A stretch of 64,000 nt of DNA from Ruegeria sp. Ofav3-42. Lineage in GTDB: Bacteria; Pseudomonadota; Alphaproteobacteria; Rhodobacterales; Rhodobacteraceae. The notes under the pieces were generated by a model, which was given only the letters and a program-made list of their open reading frames with translations, did no database searches and was not told the DNA's origin. The DNA lies in the NCBI RefSeq assembly GCF_022347725.1, contig NZ_JAKRGB010000011.1:1-64000 (forward strand). Reading direction: 5' to 3'. Position 1 is the first letter of the stretch. Each line of letters opens with the position of its first letter. This document shows positions 34,294-41,463 of this stretch, in pieces. Made by a program: the position numbers and the translations under genes.

Positions 34294-35492
34294 AGCCGGT
34301 AGAACACGGCTTTGAGGTAACCGCTTTCAGCCAGTTGCGGGAGTTGCGGATGATCCGGACCTGCAAAACCCGTATGGATCAGTTGAGCTTGCCGCCCGGC
34401 GCGTCCAATCCCGCGCGACGAGGCATCGCGGAACCGATCCAGATCAGCTGCGTGGGAGCAAGAACACAGACCCAGATAACCGCCAGGCTTCACCAATGGC
34501 GCAGCAAGGCGAGCCACGCGTTCGTAGGCGCGCAAGCCTGCGTCCAACGCTTGTTTCGAGGGCGCAAATGCGGGCGGGTCGCAGATCACAACATCGAATT
34601 GCGCACCCTCTTCACCCAACTTGGTCAGGACTTCAAAGGCATCGCCCTGCCGTGACTGGAATTTCCCTTCAAAGCCAGAGGCCTGTGCCCCTTTCGCCGC
34701 AAGCTCCAAAGCGGCAGCAGAACCATCGACCGAAAGCGCCTGCCCAGCACCAGCTGCGAGCATGGCGAGGCCAAAACCGCCCACGTGGCTGAAGACGTCC
34801 AGCACCTGAGCGCCCTGTTGCACCAACTGCGCAGCGAACGCATGGTTTGGGCGCTGATCGTAAAACAGGCCGGTTTTCTGCCCTCCTGTCAGGTCAGCCA
34901 TGTAGGTAGCACCGTTCATCGGCACCGGAAGTGGCGCGTCCGGCGCGGACCCGCGCAGAGTGAAGTTGACGTCGTCCAGCCCTTCGAGGCCACGGGTACG
35001 GCCAGAGGCGTTTTTCAGCACGGTCGTCACACCGGTTACGCTGACCAGCGCATCGGTAAGAACTTCCAGATGCGCCTCAGCCCAGGCTGCATTCGGCTGG
35101 ATCACGCAGGCAGCGCCGAACCGGTCTATGATGACGCCGGGAAAGCCATCCGCTTCGGCGTGGACCAGTCGGTAATACGGCGCGTCGAAGAGGCGCTCGC
35201 GCATTTCCAACGCGCGCCGCAGACGGGTTTCGAACCATGACGCATCCAATTGCGCGTTCAAATCGCGGTCCAGAACGCGGCACATGATCTTGGACTCGGG
35301 GTTTACTGCAACCAACGCGATGGGCGCGCGTTTTTCATCCTCAAGCACCGCCAGGGCTCCCGCCGCGATTTTGCGGGTTCGCCGATCCGTCACGATGTCA
35401 TTGGCATACACCCAGGGAAAGCCTTGGCGCAGCCCGCGCGCGTTGGCTTTGGGTTTTAGACGGATACGGGGGCGATCGGCAGTTTGGGTCAT
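34290..35492 (-). CDS. Class I SAM-dependent rRNA methyltransferase, RlmI-like
   Basis: A 400-residue methyltransferase related to RlmI/RlmK-type 23S rRNA cytosine-C5 enzymes. An N-terminal PUA-like part (RIRLKPKANARGLRQGFPWV) precedes the Rossmann core: GQKTGLFYDQRPNHAFAAQL, VLDVFSHVGGFGLAMLAAGA (SAM-binding motif I), DVVICDPPAFAPS (motif IV DPP) and YLGLCSCSHAADLD with the motif VI Cys. The target nucleotide is not certain. The PIN gene follows with a four-base overlap. Confidence 0.87.
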   Translation of the reverse strand: MTQTADRPRIRLKPKANARGLRQGFPWVYANDIVTDRRTRKIAAGALAVLEDEKRAPIALVAVNPESKIMCRVLDRDLNAQLDASWFETRLRRALEMRERLFDAPYYRLVHAEADGFPGVIIDRFGAACVIQPNAAWAEAHLEVLTDALVSVTGVTTVLKNASGRTRGLEGLDDVNFTLRGSAPDAPLPVPMNGATYMADLTGGQKTGLFYDQRPNHAFAAQLVQQGAQVLDVFSHVGGFGLAMLAAGAGQALSVDGSAAALELAAKGAQASGFEGKFQSRQGDAFEVLTKLGEEGAQFDVVICDPPAFAPSKQALDAGLRAYERVARLAAPLVKPGGYLGLCSCSHAADLDRFRDASSRGIGRAGRQAQLIHTGFAGPDHPQLPQLAESGYLKAVFYRL

Positions 35493-35530
35493 GACGCCCT
35501 ATTAGTCGCGAACGCCACCGGGGGAAAGCC

Positions 35531-35803
35531 CTAGCGGTCGCGCGACCGCCAGCCGCCGCGTCGCTTGGGTGCCTTTGCAGATTGCAGCCCTTCAGCCAGC
35601 ACCTGTGTCATGGGATGGTCGGCGTCCTGTTGGGAATATGCAGCATGTAGATCAACCAGTGCCTGTTTCTGATCCCGCTCGGCCGGCAGGCTGAGCGCCC
35701 AGTCCAGAAAAATGCTGCGGCATTCAGGCAGAGTGATGCCTTCAATGCGATACGCTTCGCGGATCAAGCCCTTGTGATCATTCGGATCCTTACTCTGCCC
35801 CAT
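35531..35803 (-). CDS. Small conserved hypothetical protein after glnE
   Basis: A protein of about 90 residues (MGQSKDPNDHKGLIREAYRI start). A mostly helical middle includes LPECRSIFLDWALSLPAERD, and the tail is basic (KAPKRRGGWRSRDR). The second ATG (35803) has GAGG six bases upstream and overlaps the glnE stop by about 14 bases, so it is probably coupled to glnE. I know of no function. Confidence 0.65.
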   Translation of the reverse strand: MGQSKDPNDHKGLIREAYRIEGITLPECRSIFLDWALSLPAERDQKQALVDLHAAYSQQDADHPMTQVLAEGLQSAKAPKRRGGWRSRDR

Positions 35804-38579
35804 TGTCATCCTCTCTGATCACGCCACCGATGATCCCGGCAGCCGTGGCGTAGCTTTCCTGCAGTGCGGCCTGCAGCTGATCGACGTGTTCGAAGCCGGT
35901 CGCGCGGCACAGGAAGGCGGTCCCTCCCTCGCCAATCTTGTCGGCTTCGATGACCTTACCAGACAGCAAACGCGCTGCGCATTGCACGGACCAGCATAGG
36001 TCGTAGCTGTCCTTCAGCGTTTGTGCCTGAGCGACGTCCAACAGTCCGGCAGCGACGGCACCATCCAGACCGGACTGCACGTCGCGCTTCGCCACACCCG
36101 ACAATAGCGCGCCAGTTTCGGCCATCAGCTCGATATCCATCATGCGACCGGGTCCGTTTTTCGCGTCCCATATCCCCGCGGGCGACTTAGCGGCGGCCAA
36201 TCGAGCGCGCATCTCGGCCACTTCGCGCAGAACCTTCTTGCGATCCCGCGGCTGAGACAAGAAGTCGGCGCGAAACACCTCGATATCCTTTGCCAGCCCG
36301 CCTTCACCAGCAACCACACGCGCTCGGGTCAGAGCCAGGTGTTCCCAAACCCACGCTTCATTCTTCTGGTAATTTGTGAAACTCGCCCAGCTTGTCGCCA
36401 CCGGCCCCTGATTGCCAGACGGGCGCAGACGCATATCAACCTCGTAAAGCCGCCCTTGTGACATGGGTGCCGATAGCGCCGTGATCAGCGCCTGTGTGAA
36501 CCGTGCATAGTAAGTGCGGGTGGCCAAAGGCCGCGGACCATCTGACGTATCCTGATCCAGAGGGTCATAGATCACGATCATATCCAGATCGGATTGCGAG
36601 TTGATCCGCCCGGCCCCAAGCGAGCCCATGCCCAAAACCGTCGCGCCGCGTCCCGGTGCAGGCCCGTGTTTGCCGGCGAACTGCTCAGACACGCGTGGCA
36701 GGATCGCGGCTATTACCGCGTTTGCAAGCTCGGCATACTGCCGCCCGGCCTGTTCTCCGTCGATCAGCCCGCGCAGATGATGGACACCGACTCGGAAGTG
36801 CCATTCCTTGCACCAGCGACGGGCCAGATCCAGTTGGCTTTCATAATCTACCTCCTGCGCCAGGGCCTGTTCGAGTTCCGCCTGCAACGTGGCCTGTCCT
36901 GGCCAGTCGGAGAAGAAACTGCCGCCAATCACCGCATCAAACACCGAGGCATTACGCGACAGATGCGCGGCCAGCGCATGGGATGTCCCGACGATATCGA
37001 TCAAAAGGTCGATCAGATGTGTATTGGCCTCGAACAGCGAAAACAGCTGAACACCTGCGGGCAGACGCGACAGAAACCCGTCCAACGCCTGCAACGCCTC
37101 ATCCGGCTGGGCCGTTTTTGCAAGACGCGAGAGAAGTTCGGGCTTGAGGCGTTCGAATATCCTCGCACTGCGTTGTGTCCGCAATGCGGGATAAGTCGGC
37201 CACCGGGCCAGAACGTTCTGGTCAAAATCCGCTTCCGCCGTCGGCGCACGCGTTGATGAACCGGGCGCAAAGAAACCCTCGGTCAACTCATGCACTTCGC
37301 TCAGGCGGCGCGTCAGGTCGGAGGTCAGATCAGCTGCGTCGATCCCCATCAGACAAGCAACCCGTTCGATCCCGTCAGGTGATTGCGGCACTTTATGTGT
37401 CTGAGCGTCATGCACCATCTGGATGCGGTGCTCGACCTCACGATGGGCACGGTAATGATCAGTCAGTTTGTCGGCGACGTCCTGCGGCACCCAGCCCTTT
37501 TCGGCCAGCGCCGCCAGCCCCGGCACCGTTCCGCGAACACGAAGGTCCGGATCCCGGCCACCTGCGATCAGTTGGCGGGTCTGGGTGAAGAACTCGATCT
37601 CGCGGATACCACCCTGCCCCAGTTTCATGTCATGACCCGGGATGGTCAGAGCACCACCGGTGCCCTTGTTCTCGCGAATACGCAGGCGCATGTCATGGGC
37701 GTCCTGAATGGCGGCAAAATCCAGATGCCGCCGCCAGACGAAGGGGCGCAGCGTATCCAGAAAACGTTGTCCGGCAGCGAGGTCCCCCGCACACGGTCGC
37801 GCCTTGATGTAGGCCGCGCGTTCCCATGTGCGGCCCAAGCTTTCATAATACCGCTCGGCTGCCTCAGCCGCCATGCAGACCGGTGTCACCGCCGGATCGG
37901 GGCGCAGGCGCAGATCGGTACGGAAGACATAGCCATCAGCCGTTTTATCGCTGAGTGTGGCGCAGAAATTGCGCGTCGCACGCACCATGCCATGCCGCGC
38001 ATCGTAAAAGTCGTCCGGGTCGAACCGCGTCTCATCGAACAGAACGATCAGGTCGATATCCGAGCTGTAGTTCAACTCGTACGCACCCATCTTTCCCATC
38101 GCCAGGATGATCATCCCGGCGGCGCTCTCAACATCGTCCGACCCCATCCCCGGCAGTTTTCCGCGCCGGATCAACGCGGCAATCTCTGCCTTGGCCGCCA
38201 CATCGGCAGCCAGCGCGCCGAAATCCGTCAGCGCCGCAGTCACCTTCTCCAAGGGCCACGCGCCCGCCAGATCCGCAAGTGCGGTCAGCAGGGCCATGCG
38301 GCGTTTGGCCAGCCTCAAGCCCGGTTTCAACTGATCCGGCGGCAACGCGCGCGCAGCGTCCAGAACATCGGCCAGCGCTTGATTAGGTTGCTGCAAGGCC
38401 GAGGCTATCCAGTCTTTTTCGCGGTCGATCAAGCTTTTCAGATAAGGGCTGGAGCCTGCCGTGCCAGCGATCAGTTCACCCTGTTCGGGCGTGATATCAT
38501 TGACCGCGGCACGCGCGTCGTCCCCAAGCGACTGATCAAATGCGCGCGGAACGCGTTGAATGAAAAGAGGCCCCGTCAT
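35790..38579 (-). CDS. glnE: Glutamine synthetase adenylyltransferase/deadenylase
   Basis: GlnE adds AMP to glutamine synthetase and removes it, in response to PII proteins, setting ammonia assimilation. The 929 residues carry both nucleotidyltransferase domains: the deadenylase half with MGAYELNYSSDIDLIVLFDE and the adenylylase half with GMGSLGAGRINSQSDLDMIV, each with its DxD metal motif. The length is typical. It overlaps the upstream NTF2-like gene by four bases. Confidence 0.95.
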   Translation of the reverse strand: MTGPLFIQRVPRAFDQSLGDDARAAVNDITPEQGELIAGTAGSSPYLKSLIDREKDWIASALQQPNQALADVLDAARALPPDQLKPGLRLAKRRMALLTALADLAGAWPLEKVTAALTDFGALAADVAAKAEIAALIRRGKLPGMGSDDVESAAGMIILAMGKMGAYELNYSSDIDLIVLFDETRFDPDDFYDARHGMVRATRNFCATLSDKTADGYVFRTDLRLRPDPAVTPVCMAAEAAERYYESLGRTWERAAYIKARPCAGDLAAGQRFLDTLRPFVWRRHLDFAAIQDAHDMRLRIRENKGTGGALTIPGHDMKLGQGGIREIEFFTQTRQLIAGGRDPDLRVRGTVPGLAALAEKGWVPQDVADKLTDHYRAHREVEHRIQMVHDAQTHKVPQSPDGIERVACLMGIDAADLTSDLTRRLSEVHELTEGFFAPGSSTRAPTAEADFDQNVLARWPTYPALRTQRSARIFERLKPELLSRLAKTAQPDEALQALDGFLSRLPAGVQLFSLFEANTHLIDLLIDIVGTSHALAAHLSRNASVFDAVIGGSFFSDWPGQATLQAELEQALAQEVDYESQLDLARRWCKEWHFRVGVHHLRGLIDGEQAGRQYAELANAVIAAILPRVSEQFAGKHGPAPGRGATVLGMGSLGAGRINSQSDLDMIVIYDPLDQDTSDGPRPLATRTYYARFTQALITALSAPMSQGRLYEVDMRLRPSGNQGPVATSWASFTNYQKNEAWVWEHLALTRARVVAGEGGLAKDIEVFRADFLSQPRDRKKVLREVAEMRARLAAAKSPAGIWDAKNGPGRMMDIELMAETGALLSGVAKRDVQSGLDGAVAAGLLDVAQAQTLKDSYDLCWSVQCAARLLSGKVIEADKIGEGGTAFLCRATGFEHVDQLQAALQESYATAAGIIGGVIREDDNGAE

Positions 38580-38965
38580 TTCCCCTCCAACGGCGTGTCC
38601 TGACTAAAACTGTTCACCCAGACGTCGTGCCGTCGTTCCCATAGGGACGAAATCAGCATCGCATCCCATTCCTCGGACTCGGGGCGTCGGTAATCGGCGC
38701 GGTAGGACAGCAGAACGATATCCGACGTCAAAACCCGCAACTGAGTTTCACTCAACTCGTACCGCGCCATCGTCGGAGCGTCGGCGAATTGTCCGACATG
38801 GTCATCGCGGTTCGCGAAACCGGTCGGGTACACTCCCAAGAAATCCGCGCTCAACAGCGCCCGGTCGGCAGCAGCATTTCCTTCCATCAGGGCAGTCCAG
38901 ACCTGCTTTTCCAGATTCAGAATTTCATCGAGCGACGGAGGCGAAGTGTTTTCAACATGTTGCAT
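38576..38965 (-). CDS. NTF2-like (DUF4440) protein
   Basis: A 129-residue protein of the SnoaL/DUF4440 cone fold: ILNLEKQVWTALMEGNAAAD, LLSADFLGVYPTGFANRD and SLWERRHDVWVNSFSQDTPL match the family. There is no signal peptide. It is coupled to glnE by an ATGA overlap. The ligand is unknown. Confidence 0.8.
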   Translation of the reverse strand: MQHVENTSPPSLDEILNLEKQVWTALMEGNAAADRALLSADFLGVYPTGFANRDDHVGQFADAPTMARYELSETQLRVLTSDIVLLSYRADYRRPESEEWDAMLISSLWERRHDVWVNSFSQDTPLEGK

Positions 38966-39019
38966 AGGCGGAAAGTGCGCCCGTTCGTTAGCAAGGTCAA
39001 CGCCCCAAAAATCCCAAAA

Positions 39020-39037
39020 TGTAAATCATTTTCACAT
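39020..39037. promoter_or_regulatory. Operator-like site A upstream of the DUF2852 gene
   Basis: TGTAAATCATTTTCACAT, an imperfect palindrome of the form TGTRAA-N5-TTYACA. A second site with the inverse arrangement lies 57 bases further on, centre to centre. Confidence 0.5.
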
Positions 39038-39076
39038 TACCCCCTTGCAACCCCCTCTTCAGTCCCCATCTAGACA

Positions 39077-39094
39077 ATGTGAACGCAATTTACA
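39077..39094. promoter_or_regulatory. Operator-like site B upstream of the DUF2852 gene
   Basis: ATGTGAACGCAATTTACA: its reverse complement matches site A at 14 of 18 positions, including both 7-base arms. It lies 19 bases before the ATG, where a bound protein would hinder transcription. Confidence 0.5.
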
Positions 39095-39112
39095 TCAACC
39101 CGGAGAACCCAA

Positions 39113-39535
39113 ATGACCGCATTGTCCGACCACGCCGTCCCTGAGAACCCGGGGTGGCTCTACCGCGCCGAAGCCTGGATGGATGACAAGGGCAAAGGGG
39201 CCTGGATCGCCGCCATGGTCCTTGGTTTCATCTTTTTCTGGCCTGTTGGCCTGGCTCTTCTTGCCTATATGATCTGGAGCAAACGCATGTTCAGCAAATC
39301 CTGCAGCCGTCGCAAAACCTGGCACAGCCACATGAGTGCGATGAAGCCATCCGGCAACAGCGCGTTTGACGCCTACAAGTCCGATACGCTGGCCCGCCTG
39401 GAACGCGAACAGCAGGATTTCGAAGCCTTCCTGCGCCGTCTGCGCGATGCCAAGGACAAAGCCGAGTTCGACCAGTTCATGGACGAACGCGCCCGCGAAA
39501 ACCGCGATGAGGCCGAAAACGGCGAGCGCGCCTAA
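39113..39535 (+). CDS. DUF2852 membrane protein
   Basis: A 140-residue protein with one hydrophobic helix (GAWIAAMVLGFIFFWPVGLA, about residues 28-47) and a long charged C-terminal helical tail (RLEREQQDFEAFLRRLRDAK) on the cytoplasmic side. The MIWSKRMF stretch after the helix is typical of DUF2852. CGGAGAA precedes the ATG. The RDD gene follows 65 bases on, after a hairpin. The function is unknown. Confidence 0.8.
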   Translation: MTALSDHAVPENPGWLYRAEAWMDDKGKGAWIAAMVLGFIFFWPVGLALLAYMIWSKRMFSKSCSRRKTWHSHMSAMKPSGNSAFDAYKSDTLARLEREQQDFEAFLRRLRDAKDKAEFDQFMDERARENRDEAENGERA

Positions 39536-39545
39536 GCTGGCCTTG

Positions 39546-39570
39546 CCCTGTCCCGCATTTCGGGACAGGG
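39546..39570 (+). other. Intercistronic hairpin between DUF2852 and RDD genes
   Basis: CCCTGTCCCG-CATTT-CGGGACAGGG, a perfect ten-bp stem 11 bases after the DUF2852 stop. No T tract follows, so it may stabilise the upstream mRNA or act as a partial stop. Confidence 0.6.
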
Positions 39571-39600
39571 TATCCAAAATTCTCACCCGGAAAACATAAT

Positions 39601-40032
39601 ATGACCCATCTGCCCGACCCAGACAGACAGCCTGAGTTCTATCAGTCTGTCGCGATCAAGCGTTTTATCGCCTGGTTATTCGACATCGCCTTCATTTCGC
39701 TGCTGTGTACGGTGGCTATCGTGCTTACCTTTGGTATGGGCTTTTTCATCCTGGCCCTGATCTATGCCGTCGTCAGCTTTGTCTACCGCGTTGTGACCAT
39801 CGCAAACGGCTCGGCGACACTGGGCATGCGCTTCATGGGGATTGAGCTGCGCGACTCCTTCGGTTCCCGGATGGATACCGGCAAGGCAGTGGCTCATACG
39901 GCGGGTTACTTTGTCAGCATGGCCTTTCCGATCCTCCAGATCATTTCGGTCGTCATGATGCTGACCAGCGCCCGGTGCCAGGGCCTTACCGATGCGTTCC
40001 TTGGAACGGTCATGATCAACCAGCGCGCGTAA
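39601..40032 (+). CDS. RDD family membrane protein
   Basis: A 143-residue protein with the RDD family's membrane helices (FIAWLFDIAFISLLCTVAIV; GFFILALIYAVVSFVYRVVT; GYFVSMAFPILQIISVVMML) and the Arg/Asp features VAIKRFIAWLFDI and TLGMRFMGIELRD. The function is unknown; transport or stress roles have been proposed for relatives. Confidence 0.82.
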   Translation: MTHLPDPDRQPEFYQSVAIKRFIAWLFDIAFISLLCTVAIVLTFGMGFFILALIYAVVSFVYRVVTIANGSATLGMRFMGIELRDSFGSRMDTGKAVAHTAGYFVSMAFPILQIISVVMMLTSARCQGLTDAFLGTVMINQRA

Positions 40033-40109
40033 AAAATTCAACAGCGTGAATCACTTGGCGGTTCCGGGATCGGTTGTTATCATCTGGTCGCAAGAGACAC
40101 GGGACGTTC

Positions 40110-40934
40110 ATGCGACACACGCTGCCAATAGCGCCACAATTCTATGTGACGGCTCCACAGCCCTGCCCTTATCTTGAGGGCAGGATGGAGCGCAAACTGT
40201 TCACCGCCCTTCAGGGAGAAGGCGCAGACCAGCTGAACAACTCCTTGTCCCAGCAAGGTTTCCGCCGGTCGCAGAACGTGCTTTACCGCCCGTCCTGTTC
40301 GGATTGCGCAGCCTGCCTGTCCGCCCGGATCAACGTCTCGGCATTTCGCCCCAGTAAAAGCCAGAAGCGCGCTGCGAAACGGAATTCTTATTTGCAGCGC
40401 AAGGCCAACTCGCCGTGGGCGACGGACGAGCAATATGAGCTGTTCCGGCGCTATCTGGACACGCGCCATGCGGATGGCGGCATGGCTGATATGGACGTGT
40501 TCGAATTCGCGGCAATGATTGAGGAAACTCCGATACGAAGCCGCGTCGTAGAATATGCCGATCCCGACACTGGCGATCTGATCGGCGTCAGCCTGACCGA
40601 CGTTCTGGATGACGGGCTAAGCATGGTCTACTCGTTCTACGATCCCCAGCAGCCGCAAAATTCTCTGGGCACGTATATGATCCTCGACCACATCGATATT
40701 GCACGAGAGGCCGGGCTTCCATACGTCTATCTGGGGTACTGGGTGCCCGGCAGTCCAAAGATGGGGTACAAGGCGCGGTTTTCGGGGCTTGAGGCGTATA
40801 TTCAGGGCAATTGGATCAGCGTCAAAGATCCGGACGAACTGAAGGAATCCAGCCACCACCCTCTTTCCACTGCGCCAATCGCAGAGCAGGTTGCCAGCAT
40901 CCAACTGCCAGACCGACACCCCACCAAAGGCTAA
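40110..40934 (+). CDS. bpt: Aspartate/glutamate leucyltransferase
   Basis: Bpt transfers Leu from Leu-tRNA to proteins with N-terminal Asp or Glu, marking them for ClpS/ClpAP in the N-end rule. The 274 residues start at the ATG at 40110 ([20 protein letters not shown]) after GGGACG. The cysteine-rich region [16 protein letters not shown] and the GNAT-like C-terminal half ([20 protein letters not shown]) are characteristic. The VOC gene follows by seven bases. Confidence 0.93.
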   Translation: MRHTLPIAPQFYVTAPQPCPYLEGRMERKLFTALQGEGADQLNNSLSQQGFRRSQNVLYRPSCSDCAACLSARINVSAFRPSKSQKRAAKRNSYLQRKANSPWATDEQYELFRRYLDTRHADGGMADMDVFEFAAMIEETPIRSRVVEYADPDTGDLIGVSLTDVLDDGLSMVYSFYDPQQPQNSLGTYMILDHIDIAREAGLPYVYLGYWVPGSPKMGYKARFSGLEAYIQGNWISVKDPDELKESSHHPLSTAPIAEQVASIQLPDRHPTKG

Positions 40935-40940
40935 AATCCT

Positions 40941-41330
40941 ATGCAACAAAGTCTTTTCGCCGTCACCCTCGTGGTGCCGGACTACGATGACGCCATCTCA
41001 TTTTACACCCAAACTCTCAGCTTCACGCTGCTGCAGGACGTCGATCTTGGCGATGGAAAGCGCTGGGTTCGGGTCGCCCCGCCCGGTTCAGGCAATGGGT
41101 CTTTACTTCTGGCCCGGGCAGACGGACCAAGTCAGATTGCCGCCGTGGGCAATCAGACGGGCGGGCGCGTCAGCTTTTTCCTGCAGACGGACGATTTTGA
41201 CCGCGACCACACGGCGATGACGACCGCAGGCGTCCATTTCGAGGAAGCGCCGCGCCATGAGCCTTATGGCACAGTCGCGGTATGGCGCGACCCGTTCGGA
41301 AACCGCTGGGACCTGATCCAGTTCGCCTGA
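40941..41330 (+). CDS. VOC family protein
   Basis: A 129-residue glyoxalase/bleomycin-resistance fold protein with two beta-alpha-beta-beta-beta units: SLFAVTLVVPDYDDAISFYT and RVSFFLQTDDFDRDHTAMT, ending in WRDPFGNRWDLIQF with the usual metal Glu replaced in part. The substrate is unknown. It is probably co-transcribed with bpt. Confidence 0.83.
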   Translation: MQQSLFAVTLVVPDYDDAISFYTQTLSFTLLQDVDLGDGKRWVRVAPPGSGNGSLLLARADGPSQIAAVGNQTGGRVSFFLQTDDFDRDHTAMTTAGVHFEEAPRHEPYGTVAVWRDPFGNRWDLIQFA

Positions 41331-41336
41331 TCCGCT

Positions 41337-41401
41337 CTTCATCTGGCTTAAAATACCTCGGGGTTGAATTGGCCGCAGGCCAAGAAGGGGCAGGCCCCTT
41401 C
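41337..41401 (-). repeat. Bipartite intergenic repeat, copy 4 (inverted)
   Basis: On the plus strand the core TCTTCATCTGGCTTAAAATA then CCTCGGGG (41337-41363) is followed by TTGGCC-GCA-GGCCAA (41369-41383) and the hairpin GAAGGGGC-AG-GCCCCTTC (41384-41401). It lies just after the VOC stop. Confidence 0.85.
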
Positions 41402-41415
41402 CAAAACATCAAAGC

Positions 41416-41441
41416 AAAGGGGGCCCGCAGGCCCCCTTTTT
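41416..41441. terminator. Bidirectional terminator between VOC and dctM genes
   Basis: AAAGGGGGCC-CGCA-GGCCCCCTTT with a T tract on the plus strand and a shorter one on the minus strand. It lies between convergent genes and could end both transcripts. Confidence 0.8.
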
Positions 41442-41463
41442 CAATTTAGCTCAAACGGTTCCA

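Noticed and set aside
37383..38603. 406-codon plus-strand frame opposite glnE
   Set aside because: Antisense shadow; glnE motifs are intact on the minus strand.
39020..39094. PpsR/CrtJ boxes
   Set aside because: The spacing is TGT-N11-ACA rather than the N12 of PpsR sites, and no photosynthesis gene is near.
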